A stretch of 64,000 nt of DNA from Limanda limanda. Taxonomy: Eukaryota > Chordata > Actinopteri > Pleuronectiformes > Pleuronectidae. Shown here one piece after another: positions 1 through 10,449 of this stretch. The position numbers and the translations under genes were made by a program. Below the pieces are notes generated by a model. That model searched no databases. It worked only from the letters and a program-made list of their open reading frames with translations, and was not told where the DNA came from. Location of the stretch: positions 28,339,027 to 28,403,026 of the forward strand of contig NC_083646.1 of assembly GCF_963576545.1 (NCBI RefSeq). Direction: 5' to 3'. The number at the start of each line of letters is the position of its first letter. Position 1 is the stretch's first letter.

Positions 1-530
1 TTAATCGTTTTTTTCAAGCATACACTTCCTTGTTGCTCCAACATTAACAGCGTCCCAACATGTGTCTTTTGTCTCATATGTGCTGAGGAGCATAGCGCCC
101 CCCCCCTCTTTTTATTTATATGACTGCTTGTGTGGCTGCAGCATCGGGGCCAGCTGATAAATGAAACTTTTTATGAATCCCGTAGGAGGACGGCAAAAAC
201 ATCTTCTCGATCTACAAATGCCTTGATCGCGTTCCTCTGTTCCTCTTTCAAAATGCGCTGTCGATGTCTGCTGAAACAGACTCGATGGCAGCATCGACAC
301 ATCTCAGCTCTCCAGCGGCAGGCAGCGCTCTTTGCTGACGTGGTTGATTACGTCACTGTAGATCATCTGTCAATCATCGTATAAAGCCCGCCCTGACGAT
401 TTGATTGGTTCGATCAGCTCCTGATCGGGCATAGTTTCTCCCCAACGGAGCAATGCCAGAGCGAACTTCCCGAACACAAATGTTGTGGGCGGGGCTAAAT
501 TCGTCTGGCACCCAGGCTAGATTATATATT
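1..530. repeat. Dispersed repeat fragments, left edge of window
   Basis: The first ~95 bases match, with a few differences, a stretch at about 23713-23812 inside the hAT element at 22086-24136, so they are a repeat and not unique DNA. The remainder to ~530 is GC-richer and ends in a segment (CGTCTGGCACCCAGGCTAG, 506-524) that I know as a common fish repeat end. No open frame here looks like a gene. The class is not resolved because the element is cut by the window edge. Confidence 0.45.
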
Positions 531-2028
531 GATTACAGGTCAAATAATTACCTTGCTAAAAGCACGGAGTTTGTTATGTTTTGTTTGTGTGGCTAATGGG
601 TGTGAACAGAAATTTAAACAATGACTATTACTGAGTAACTTAATTATATTCCATTTTCATCTGTATTTGACCTGGTATATGCAGTCGATATGCCCATGAA
701 CTTGAAGTTTAACACATCATTCACTCAATCATTCAAGGTTGTTCAGAAAAAGGGCAAATGGATGTGCTTTGTCTCTTTGCCCGCCTCTCTTTGAGTTTGC
801 TTTCTCATGGTTCCTTTGCATGTACTTTGCTAACTGTGGTCCTTTTGGCTCTACTTCCCTAAAGGCTTTAAAGCCCTGCAGACTGGCGACTGGAGCTTGG
901 TAACTGGAGACTCATTAGCCGACTAGATAAGCTTGATAGGTGAACCTTTCTGTTTGTTGTGGCTACATAGTGTGGAGACGGAGAACAGACTACTTACTTA
1001 ACCAGTTGGGTTTTTTTATTTGACAAAGGACATGTGAGTAGCTCAGTAGAGAAACTACAGGATGGTAGATAAAGTCTTGCATTAATTGTATTTCAAATAA
1101 ATTCTGATGTGGTAGGCCAACAGAGGTTAGGATCCGGGGATGTGGTTGGAGTTGTTGTGAAACATGCTCAGGTCCCCCATCCTTTTAATCATACTTGATT
1201 CACTTCGGTTTCATTTTACCACTGTGCGGATGTTTGTAGGTAGCATATTAAGAGTCCGCAGGTAATGCAAATACACATTTCTGAAACAAGTTATTATCAA
1301 GGCCTTTTAGACTCATAGTAGATTTGAAATTTTAATTCATAATTAATAGGCTGAACGATGACTCACACTACACATTTATTTCCAGATACATATAGTGTAG
1401 CCAAAACATCACAATCCCCCCCCCCTTGCTGGCTGACTATACGTTGGATAATATACCCGACCCTCTCCATGTTAGCAGATAGGACATGAGCTAAAAAGTC
1501 ACATCACATGTCAAATACATTTTTGACATTGGTAGTTTTTGTCTTTTTATGTAGTTCTTTTTACGTTGATGTATAATTCAAGTGCAATTGTTCCTTATAA
1601 GTGTTGTTTGAACTAGTTATTTCAGACTATAAAAAACAGAGTGACACCATAATTTGCAGCTGAGATTTAGATGAAATTGGTTGTCCTCAAAACTGTTGCA
1701 CTCCACCAAGATCACTACTGCACTAAGGCTTTAAACTATGTCAGTATTCAACAATGGAATAAGGAAAATAATAGGTGTTTGTAATAACAACAACAGTGGA
1801 TCTATTCTGTGTCACAGTAAGCCATTAGCCACATTATGACAGCGTGCCAGCGTGCACAATACCAGGACCTTGCAGCTAAAGAAGCTAAATGGTAATCGGC
1901 TAATTGCTTTCCCTACTTTAAAATGTAAGTAAGTGTTTTCATGGCTTCAAGCCAGCGATGTATCTTTTTGGGTTGTCTATATCTTCTGTCCAATCAGTCC
2001 CATTTTCGTGAATGCGGTATCTAAATTC
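531..2028. other. No gene or repeat recognised
   Basis: About 1.5 kb of AT-rich DNA without a convincing open frame, splice-flanked exon, or transposon end. A C9 run lies near 1417-1425. The short frames around 1933-2136 are not gene-like. Confidence 0.4.
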
Positions 2029-2273
2029 TTAAAGGAGACATATTTTGCCCATTTTACCACAATTGATATGGTTCATTGGGGTCTTAATGAAATGTCTAAA
2101 ACATATTTTGGTCAAAATACCACAAGGATCATTTAAAACAGCACCCTTTTTACCCTGTCTAAAGCAGCCCTCCTCAGATCGACCTGTTTTGAGTGCCCCC
2201 CCCCCACCCCTCCTCCCTCCTTCACGAGATAGAAGCGCCCAGATTTTTAGCTATCCATTCCCTTTGTAGAAAT

Positions 2274-2432
2274 ATGGCTACTGGAGACGAGGATACAATC
2301 TTGCAACCATATCGGTTTGAACCAGAGTCAGGTGGGCCGAAGCCTGGCTCTGGGGAGAGACGGCCCGGCTCTAGGGGCCGGGTTAGATCACGAGCTAACG
2401 CTAGCAGGCCGACCTGCAAGCAAACGCGCTGA
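2274..2432 (+). pseudogene. Short ORF fragment (MATGDEDTILQPYRFEPE-) inside the TTAA element
   Basis: A 52-residue frame begins at the ATG and runs into low-complexity Arg/Gly/Pro sequence and a stop. The start (MATGDEDTILQPYRFEPES) is kept in the second copy at 4312 with only a few substitutions. The motif QPYRFEP resembles the beginning of the P2X7-ballast-like proteins that are multicopy in fish genomes, but this is a memory-based comparison. It is probably a captured 5' end of such a gene carried by a non-autonomous transposon. I cannot tell whether it is translated. Confidence 0.35.
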
Positions 2433-2480
2433 CCGGCGAGCTAATGCGCTGACCGGCGAGCTAACGCGCTGACCGGCTCC
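2423..2480. repeat. 20-bp tandem repeat, about 3 units
   Basis: Units start at 2423, 2443 and 2463. The first two differ by one base and the third is partial. The array is followed by the palindrome GTTAGCTCGCGAGCTAAC at 2490-2507. It is absent from the second copy of this transposon, so it expanded or was lost after the copies diverged. Confidence 0.8.
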
Positions 2481-2671
2481 CCGGCTAGCGTTAGCTCGCG
2501 AGCTAACCGGGCCGGTGGAGCCCATTCGTCGTAATCACATTCGACGCCATCTAGTGTATCGTTTCTGATATAGAGGAACCAGTTTTTGGGACGGTAGACA
2601 TGCTAGATACCCAAATTAACGTGTAGAAGCACTACAAAAGTGGAATTTTCATAATATGTCCCCTTTAAGGG

Positions 2672-2775
2672 AATTTCTTTGAATTTGCCAATAAGATTCA
2701 CTTGGACTCAATAATTAACTAATTCGATTTTAGTGGTCAAGGTCAAAGGTCACAGTGATCTGATGACTTTTAATG
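2672..2775 (+). repeat. Dispersed ~90-bp repeat unit with AGGTCAAAGGTCA
   Basis: The block (GAATTTGCC...CACTTGGACTCA...GGTCAAAGGTCAC) recurs in diverged form at about 37085-37345, where it appears in tandem. It contains a perfect direct repeat of AGGTCA with 1-base spacing at 2740-2752, the DR1 form bound by nuclear receptors such as RXR heterodimers or HNF4. Any regulatory role is inference. Confidence 0.5.
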
Positions 2776-3172
2776 TGATTAATGGGGAGAGAATCATTTT
2801 AATCTAGCAAAACTAGTTTAACTTATTTGGATGAGTTGCAAGAACAGATGCTTTTGGATAACGTTGACGCTCTTCAGTGTAGTTAGATGCCAATCGAGCA
2901 GCTTTTACAATACAAGAATCTCACAAGGAAGTGTCTAAAAAAAAATAGAACAAAAGTCTTTATTGCATCTCAATATGCTTGTCTGTTCTGATAGGTTTCT
3001 GAAACTGAACATATTTGTTAAGCTGTTAAATGTGGAACCATCTGGTATATCTGCAACCTACAACACAAAATCATTGGTGACTTGAGAGAGACTGGGATAG
3101 AGGTTGGTGAGGCTCGCTAAATCAAGGCAACATTACAGGGTCATTCATTCAATACTTCAACAAAGTCTGGCC

Positions 3173-4040
3173 TTAGGGGTTTACATATCTCACCCATTTG
3201 TTCCATAATTGGATGAACACAGTTTTCTGAAGATGAAGGGAGAAAGTAATCCTTTCCATAACATAAATGTAATTTACTATATCTATCCACTCCTCTATCG
3301 TGGGGAGCGCAGGAAGCAGCCAGCGCCTTGTGAGCGCTTTTTTACAGGCGGTTATTAGTATAAAGCTGCCTCTTTTTTTTTTTTTTAACTTTTAATAGAA
3401 CAAGTACCTTGACAGTGGGTCTCACACAGCATGTTATACAATATTACAAGTGAAGATAAAATAAAAAATAAAACACAAATGGCAAAAGAGTTATCCCAAT
3501 GGGTTCACATAGTTTCACATTCAGTCCAGCTTGTCCAGTCAAATGTCAACAGAATGTTAATTTTAACAGATACATTATCACAGGTGTCCACTTTGCAAAG
3601 TAAATGTCCATCCGGAGTCGTAGGCTTGCAGTTAAACTTTCCATGCAATTCCAGGTCCACGGTAGGTGGGTGGGGCTTGAGCCAGTTTACTGTGATCATT
3701 TTGTGGGCAATTAGCATCATAACTCTGATCATATACAATTTGTTTTTCCTTAGACGCCTTGAAGGTGTAGTTCCCAAAATTAGCTGTTGTGGGTCAATCG
3801 AGCTGTCTAAGTTCAAAATCTCACGTATCTCCCTCATCACCTCCTCCCAGAACTTCTGCAATTTAGGGCAATCCCAGAAAATGTGAGAAAAGTCGCCTAT
3901 TAGACCACAACCTCTCCAGCAGAGAGGGGAGTACTTCTTGTCATACTTTGCTATTACTATGGGTGTTTTAAAATATCTCATTCTTAGCTGCCTCTGTTTT
4001 GATCAGATTTTCCTAATGCTGTGAATTGTTCTTCTAAAAA
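3173..4040 (-). mobile_element. Old L1-type LINE, ORF2 C-terminal remnant, interrupted
   Basis: On the minus strand, 3373 down to 3173 translates in one frame to an L1 ORF2 C-terminal tail that includes ACKKALTRRWLLPALPTIEEW, IYVMERITFSLHL and IQLWNKWVRY before a stop. This spacing of WLLP, EEW, MER and W is characteristic of the end of fish L1 ORF2. The N-terminal continuation lies above 3995. A second L1 (3374-3985) is inserted in it. The part beyond ~4010 is too decayed to follow. Confidence 0.6.
3374..3985 (-). mobile_element. 5'-truncated L1 insertion with poly(A) and 10-bp target duplication
   Basis: A minus-strand L1 3' end. The T run at the low-coordinate end (about 3374-3388) is its poly(A) tail, and the target duplication AGCTGCCTCT occurs at 3364-3373 and 3986-3995. 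It encodes the ORF2 C-terminus from 3981 downward: SPLCWRGCGLIGDFSHIFWDCP, the CCHC-like end typical of L1, then WEEVMREI and MITVNWLKPHPPT. A frameshift near 3655 moves the last part (MESLTASLRLRMDIYFAKW) to another frame. The insertion is 612 bp, so it is strongly 5'-truncated and dead. Confidence 0.8.
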
Positions 4041-4179
4041 TTCATTTTTGCAAAGACTGGGGTCTCAGGTTAACTCAGGTTAAGTTTTGTTACCACCACC
4101 AATGAGGTCATGTTTTCACCCCTGTCCGTTTTTTTGTTGTAGGCAAATGGACTTGCTTGTGCTTCTTTAAGATTTTCAA

Positions 4180-4543
4180 AAAACGTCCTTTTTACCCTGT
4201 CTAAAGCAGCCCTCCTCAGATCGACCTGTTTTGAGTGCCCCCCACCCCTCCTCCCTCCTTCACGAGATACAAGCACCCAGATTTTTAGCTATCCATTACC
4301 TCTGTAGAAATATGGCTACTGGAGACGAAGATACAATCTTGCAACCATATCGTTTTGAATCAGAGTCAGGTGGGCCGAAGCCTGGCTCCGGGGAGAGACA
4401 GCCCGGCGCCACCGGCCGGCCTGGCTCGGGGTGAGACGGCCGTGTGGCGAGACTATGACGTCGGCTCGGGTCGTAGACATGCTAGATACCCAAATTAACG
4501 TGTAGAAGCACTACAAAAGTAGAATTTTCATAACATGTCACCT
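4180..4543 (+). mobile_element. TTAA-flanked non-autonomous DNA transposon, copy 2 (5'-truncated)
   Basis: Interior and right end match copy 1 (2033-2664), including the frame starting at 4312 (MATGDEDTILQPYRFESES) and the right terminus followed by TTAA at 4544-4547. The left terminus is missing; homology begins near CCTTTTTACCCTGTCTAAAG. The 20-bp tandem array of copy 1 is absent, and the GC-rich part is shorter and diverged. Confidence 0.7.
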
Positions 4544-4699
4544 TTAAGAAACTATTTAGTAGCATGGACATTACATGTTATTTAGCTGACATATTTGCGC
4601 ATGGGCTTGGATTCAGCAACAGCTGCCCATCGAGGACACAACGACGGTGTAGACTCAGTGTGGGGGTTTTGACCCCCACAAGATCAGATTTAAATTGAG

Positions 4700-6170
4700 C
4701 TCAGTTGAGTTTGGGATGGACTGATATCGTTGAGGTTATTGGGGATGTAGGAACGATATGCTTGTGATGAGCAGCAGCAAGGACCTGGTAGGTTTGATCT
4801 GAGATGCCCAGTGTGGCCTCAGTGGATGCTGCTCCGATGCGGAAGGAATGGCAGGAATAGTGATCAGAGGAAAAGCCTGAAACTTTGTGTGAGTGCTTTT
4901 GAAAACAGAATTTGGTGGAGTATAGATTGAGATGTCTGATAGGCTGGGATGGCAAAAAGCGTTGTAGACAGATGTTCGGAGCTCCTCAAGAAGCCGAACA
5001 AAGCTGAAAGGAACATGGCTTCTAGGGTTTAATCGACTGCAGGGGATATATAGCCTGAACGAAGAGGGCGGATTCAGAAGCTGAGAAGGTCAGAGGTGAG
5101 TGGCATGTGTTTAGTGGTGAGGACAAATTCCTGTTTCTGCAGGATTTTGATCGACTTTGTCACATGGGAATGAGAAATAGAAGGGCATTGTGAATCAATG
5201 TGCTTTTTTACAAAAAAGTTGATTCTGTTCAGGTAGTTCTGGATTGTTGGGGACGAGTTTTTTTAATAGAATGAAATGCCTTGAAACAAATCCAGCCGGT
5301 GAAGTAGGCTGAGAGAGTGCTTGGGGCGAGGCTGTTAAGAATGGCTTCTTGGGAGGTGTGAATGAGGATTTCCAACTGTGGAGCTAGTTGAAAATTAGGG
5401 ATGAAAACGGTGGGACTGGTATGGAATGAGTATCCAATTCTGTGGCCAAGAGTCAGAATTTCTGAAATGAAAACCGAGACAGTGAACCAGTGATGTTGTT
5501 CAGGTAACCAGTGATGTGGACTGCCCTGAGGGTGAACTGGTGTCGGGCTTAGATTAATACGCACAGGAATTGCTGGAGACCGGGAGCGACCTTCATTGAG
5601 GATATCTCTGACTGTGTTGTTATTGGTGTGGATGAGTATGGACTTCCTGGACTATTAAAGCCCCCAAAGAATGGTAGCTATGACTATTGGATATCTCATG
5701 AAGTGCAGATGAAGGATGGCTGGAGTCTGATTTGAAAGATTTAAGGTCTGGGGGCCAAGCAGAGGTGAACCATCTCAATAGCCGCTGAAACCTGTGGAAG
5801 GGGCTACGTCCGTTAAAAGTTGGATATCTTCAGGGTGAGTGATGGAGTCATTATAAAAGAACAAAATTCCGTTCCAGAAGGACAGAAAAATTGCCACAGA
5901 CACATTTCCATTTTGCATGCGTTGTCCTGGCCGACTCTATAATTGTGAGACTGTTAATGCTTGATATGTGTGAGCCATGTGGGGAAGACAGGTCTATTAT
6001 TAGCCTCTTTTTACCGGAGTATTTCCGTGTGGCAACGCCTTTTTTGCTGATGCGGAACTCTGGATAAGGAAGACTTTTAGCTAATAAGGTGTCGACAGTG
6101 AGAGCGAACTGAAGGGTTTTGGCAGCTGTGAGAAGGCTCGGGAATTATCTTTATACGAGGATGAAACCCG
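4700..6170 (-). pseudogene. DIRS/Ngaro-type retroelement relic (RT start, RNase H, tyrosine recombinase)
   Basis: Minus-strand pieces in the order expected for DIRS-like elements. Around 6033-5955 there is an RT start (KKRLIIDLSSPHG). RNase H-like segments follow (WFTSAWPPDL about 5790; ILIHTNNNTVRDILNEGRSR about 5640-5590). A tyrosine-recombinase N-terminal core-binding part comes next (LAPSTLSAYFTGW about 5330), then FGFLRSSEH near 4980, and finally the catalytic box HSFRIGAASTEATLGISDQ (about 4865-4800). The reading frame is broken several times and most of the RT is deleted. These elements integrate by recombinase, not integrase. The assignment rests on motif order and is fairly secure; the exact clade (Ngaro) is less so. 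Confidence 0.65.
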
Positions 6171-6265
6171 TGGGTGAAGCCATTGATGAGAAAGTGCACA
6201 AACTCTCTGTCTGGCAAGGACATTTACCAAAAGGGGTGTGCTGAGGTGCAGTTCTAGTCAGTCTG

Positions 6266-6437
6266 CTGGTCGGAAAGTGTCTAGTTGCAAGGTTTATTCA
6301 AATCAGACACTAATGGCACAGCACGGTGTATTACATCTTTCTTTCAACCAAAAATGCTTTGCGCTGGTTAAGGTGTACTCGGCTGAATTTTTTTTTCAAA
6401 GGGGTTACATCACTGAAAAAAGGTTGAGAACCACTGC
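6266..6437 (-). mobile_element. Solo end of a CAGTGGTTCTCA-type hAT element
   Basis: The sequence ends with GGTTGAGAACCACTG at 6423-6437. Read in reverse complement it matches, with substitutions, the left 160-170 bases of the 4.07-kb hAT at 55857-59923, including the segments about CAAAGCATTTTTGGTTGAAAG and GCTGTGCCATTAGTGTCTGA. No partner terminus was found nearby, so this is an end fragment. Confidence 0.7.
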
Positions 6438-8345
6438 TCTAGTCTATGCCAAAAAAGTACCCATTAACTTTTACTGTGAATCTGGACAGAGGAGCTGATC
6501 TACAAATTATTTCCACTTTCAAATCACTTTCTTTAACATTTTGAGATTTTTTTTGAGATTCATAGATTTCCCAGATATTAATTCATGGATATTGATATTT
6601 AGTAGTATCCATGACAATGTGTTGTTTGTTGCAGATGACTGGATTTAAATGTAGTTCGAAAGGGAAATGTTGGGCCTTGGCAGAGGCAGGCTCTCTACAG
6701 AGTGCCATTCTAGTGGACTTAATGGAATCTTCTTTTTGTCACTTAATAAGAGTTCTTTCAGCATCCATGGCTACAACACTAAGACTTTCCAAGTATCTCC
6801 ATTATCAAGTACTAATCTTTTATTCATACAAAAGCTGAACCATTTTCAGTGACAACAACGTATTAATTTGTTTGAAAATAATACAGTGTGATAGCTTAAC
6901 AATGTCTGTGTTTTGTGTACTATATATATCACTGCACCCCTGGCATTGAGTCATCTCAGCAGGATTCACTAAAATCAGAGGTCTGTTCTGTTCCACCATT
7001 CATCACCAGGGACGTTAAATTCACAGGAATGGGAAGGAGAAGTAATTGTTTGGAGACAAGACTGACAACAACTGTGTCAGAGATAATGAGGATCTCGACC
7101 CTGTCACCTGCAGGATCATTTGGAGTTCTATAATGCTCTGAGGTGACAGAGTACAGACCTCATTTTACTGCTTGTGCTGATTGATCACTTTGGAATACTA
7201 ATTAGTTGACATGGGCGACTGATTTGTATGATATAATGAAAATCAGTATATACTCTAAATGAGCACTTAATCAGTAACATTCATGATGATGCAAATCTCC
7301 CTTAACCCAAAGCTGGATTCAAATCAGGTGATTGGGGAGGTCACTGTAGTTTACTGAAGTCATTGCCACATTCATAAAAGCAGTTTGAGCGATTGTCAGT
7401 ATATTCTGATGTTCCAGTTTAGAATTTGCTGTGGAATGCAGAAATACCCTTGAACCACTTTCATTGAGAAAAGTTCTCATACACAGCATTATACTTTACG
7501 CACGCTTTTCTTGCCTGGATAAATACTCCCCTTTCCTTTTTTGCCTGTTCTTCTTAGAAGGCTTCACCCTTATAAAACCTCTAAACTTTTTTTTTTCATG
7601 GAAGGATTTTTAAGGAGGAATGTCTTTCAACCATGTGCCCCCACATCTCTGCTGCAAACATGTTCTCACTGATTCTCTGAAAGAATTAATTGCTCCAAAT
7701 AATCTCACCATCTGGTTTCTGAGGTCCATACCTATGAGGCTGCTTGCATTGCAGAGGCTGGGACACCATTCAGATGCCGGAGTGCTGCTGTGGTGCACAG
7801 AGAGAGAGGGAGCGAGAGAAAGAAGGGGGGCAATGAGGCTTGCCAGGGGGCTGAGAAAAGGAGTGAATGACAAAGACCACCATCTGCTCCTTGTCTTTCT
7901 TGTTGGCGAACCTGCACCCCAGTAGAGACCCTGCATCACTATGATCCAACTGCGTATCACTGACTGGAATGTTATTGAAAGGCAGGATGGGGAGGAGAAG
8001 AAAGAAAGAAAGAAGGAATGAAAAAAGAAAGAAAGAAGAGCATCTGGAGAGCACAACAATCATGATATAGGGGGTTTGAATTTTTTACTCTAAAGGTGTC
8101 TTTCCTCCTTGTATCATACCATTAAACTGTCATCGAAAAGCTTAGCAAACCTTTGAATTGTTGCAAAGGAACCAAAAGTTAGGTTAGGTTGAATCTCTCA
8201 TTCATCAAGCAGAATTCTGATCCCGACCCAAAATTATTATTTATTTATTAAAGTTAGACTTTATAACATTTACGTATGGAAAAATTGTATTTCCCCTGTT
8301 ACATTTTATTTGGCCACTGAATCCTTTTTCTGTAGTGGTTGGGTT
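6438..8345. other. Unassigned DNA, possible conserved noncoding stretch at 7620-7800
   Basis: No gene or transposon end is recognised in this 1.9 kb. The part at 7620-7800 is less biased in composition than its surroundings and holds several AT-rich homeodomain-like cores (ATTAATTG at 7687), which makes it a weak candidate for a conserved noncoding element. A purine-rich AAAG/GAAG tract occupies about 7990-8040. The open frames over it are low-complexity and not gene-like. Confidence 0.3.
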
Positions 8346-8450
8346 TAGGGCTGCCACTAACGACTATTTTTCTATCGATTAATCTGTCAACTATTTTACC
8401 GATTAGTCGATTAATCTAAACGATTAATTTTCGTCCAAAAAAATCAAATT
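8346..8450 (+). mobile_element. Left end of a TAGGGCTGCCACTAACGA-type hAT-like repeat
   Basis: TAGGGCTGCCACTAACGAC followed by CGATTAATC/GATTAGTCGATTAATC motifs is a terminus seen repeatedly in fish genomes and attributed to non-autonomous hAT elements. I could not find a matching right end before the complete hAT at 9775, so the extent of this element is unknown. It may contain 8.4-9.7 kb. Confidence 0.5.
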
Positions 8451-8724
8451 GACCATTTCGTTAAATTTCCGTAGCGCCGCATCGCGCAACGCCAAAGAAA
8501 GCCAGGCGCCTCCTATCCACCCCCCTTTTAGACCTTCGTGCGGTTAAAGGCCAATTTATGCTTTTGCGTATTTTGTAAAACGGATAGATAAGACCGCCCA
8601 TCCGTCGTGGAACGCCCTCTCCGAGCGTGTCGGAGAGCTTTACGTACACGTCTGATTTTTCTGACTCTCCGTCTTCATGTTGGAGACCCGACGGACAGCT
8701 CTTGGCTGTGATTGGTCCGCGAAC

Positions 8725-8788
8725 GACATCATTTCCGTATGACGTCATTTCCGTACGACGTCATTTCTGTTCGACGTCATTTCCGGCC
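8725..8788 (+). repeat. 16-bp tandem array, 4 units, with CRE- and ETS-like cores
   Basis: Four head-to-tail units start at 8725, 8741, 8757 and 8773. The consensus is GACGTCATTTCCGTAC with 1-4 differences per unit. Three units contain GACGTCA, and the second follows a T, giving a full TGACGTCA (8740-8747). Three contain TTTCCG, an ETS-like core. An inverted CCAAT box (ATTGG, 8711) lies just upstream. The layout resembles a promoter-proximal array, probably of a transposon. Function is inferred from motif content alone. Confidence 0.75.
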
Positions 8789-9768
8789 TCAAACGTCCTG
8801 CTTGACAGCTAGTCCAAACACAACTATGATTCTACGATTAATGTGACGTTTGTGTTAATCCAGCGGAGTTGTCCGGCTGACGGTGGCTCGTTCGAGCACT
8901 GACGGCATGTGTGCACGGTCACAGACGGTTATAACGAGCTTTCAAAACGGCGCTAGCGGGCTAGGATAGCCACCATGCTAACTGCGGTGGTAACAGTGCA
9001 AGAACCCGCCGTCACGACTTTAATTCCACTTCTATCATGACACTGTTTCTATAATACCGTCAGGTTAGAAGCAAACACTGGATAGTAGTAGTTAGTGCCA
9101 GGAGTCCCTGCTGACTGTGTGTGTAAGCTGGGCTTGAAGCTAGTTGGGAGGGGAGCTAGCTAGCTACATGTAGCCTCAAGCAGATTCAAGCTGTGGAATC
9201 AGCAACACAGTTCGGAAACAAGACCGGAGAACCGCCGCGCTAAGAAACGATAACATCAGCATCTTGACCCGCTGGGTGTCACTTTATTTAGTTCTGTTAG
9301 TTGCCATGGTTCAGTGTGTGGGGACGAGCCAATAGATATAAACAGACACACGTGGACTTCTTCTTCCCAAATGGGGTAGGCTTCTCTGAGCTCGTCTTCC
9401 GTTGCGCCACCTATGGGTTTGGCGGTGAATTTTTTTCGACGTACAGTGGTCGGATTAGTAAAAATCAAAAAGACCATTGCCCCCCGTGGAGCCCTCTCCG
9501 AGAAACGGAGAACGTAGAAGTATATAAGAGCCTTAACACGGGCTGCGATGCGCCTCGCGCCCTGCACCGATGGTTTCGGTGTCGCGTCTGTCGAGTTCGC
9601 TTAATAATGTGCGTGAGACAGACTGTCTACTAATGTTGACATCTCTATTCGGGTCCTCACTTCCGTGTCTGACCTCGCCCCCCACATTCATTGCCTCCTC
9701 CTACTGGTCCGCAACATTCCAACATAGGGGCTTCCTATTAGCTAAACCTACATGTCAATCGACTGTTG
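8789..9768. other. Unassigned repeat-like DNA before the complete hAT
   Basis: GC-richer than the flanks. Parts near 9459-9515 (ATCAAAAAGACCATTGC; CCCTCTCCGAGAAACGGAGA) loosely echo 8440-8640 (AATCAAATTGACCATTTCG; CCCTCTCCGAGCGTGTCGGAGA), suggesting one repeat family present twice or an internally duplicated element. A TATAAG motif lies near 9521. No coding gene is supported. Confidence 0.3.
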
Positions 9769-10449
9769 TGAATACAGAGCTGCCAACTCTCACGCTTTCG
9801 CCGTGTGACACACGCATTTGCATGTTTTCACACGCACTCACGCCACACACCCAATTTCTCACGCCAAAAAAAAAAATCTGATTTTGGGCCGAGACGCGTT
9901 CCTCCCCGACGCTAGATGGCGCTAATGAGCGCATTTGTAACACTATTCGCTGCAGAAGAAGAGTTACAAGCGAGTATCTACATGGAATCTACCGCTGAAG
10001 AAAGTCTTCATCTTCAGTCTGAGCAGAGACAATGGTATGTGACATGTGTTTCAATTAAGTACTCACTCTCTTTAACTTTAAATCTTGAAAGAAATTATTC
10101 GTTTGTGTTTTTGAGTGTGAACTTGATTTTGTGTGGTGAATTTAAACTCAGCTGTCATAACAAACAGCAGGAGAGCACCTTGTTCACCTTGTGGTAGGCT
10201 ATACTGCATGCTCAAAAACATCATAGCATCATTTTTTATTTAGGCTGATCACATAGCATTTATTTTTTTATCAACAGGCCAAAAACTCACTCTGAAGATC
10301 TTCCAAACAGCACTTTATACAGGTAAGTCGATGTATTCCAAATAATTTAACATAAAGACAGGAACTTTTGTGCAATAGAAGTAAGTAAGCATGTTTTTGT
10401 AACTGAGAGTAGTTATTAAAAACCATTTGAATTCTTTAAGGTAGCAAAG

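Larger units (their letters stand above)
2033..2664 (+). mobile_element. TTAA-flanked non-autonomous DNA transposon, copy 1
   Basis: The element is bounded by TTAA at 2029-2032 and 2665-2668, with inverted ends reading AGGAGACATATTTTG on the left and, reversed, AGGGGACATATTATG on the right. TTAA target duplication is typical of piggyBac and Kolobok superfamilies. Inside are a short frame starting at 2274 (MATGDEDTILQPYRFEPE...), a 20-bp tandem repeat (2423-2480, unit AACGCGCTGACCGGCGAGCT) and an 18-bp perfect palindrome at 2490-2507. A second copy at 4180-4543 shares the interior and the right end. It encodes no transposase. The superfamily is inferred from the TTAA target only. Confidence 0.7.

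Noticed and set aside
3431..3886. Plus-strand 151-codon frame
   Set aside because: Opposite strand of the L1 ORF2 fragment, which has recognisable motifs on the minus strand.
7610..8063. Minus-strand frames of 149 and 97 codons
   Set aside because: Their length comes from a purine-rich tract (Phe/Leu/Ser-rich translation); no domain and no splice context.
9916..10197. 93-codon frame near the hAT left end as an independent gene
   Set aside because: It reads into an intron-like region after a good donor at 10034/10035; better explained as a 5' exon of the transposase transcript.
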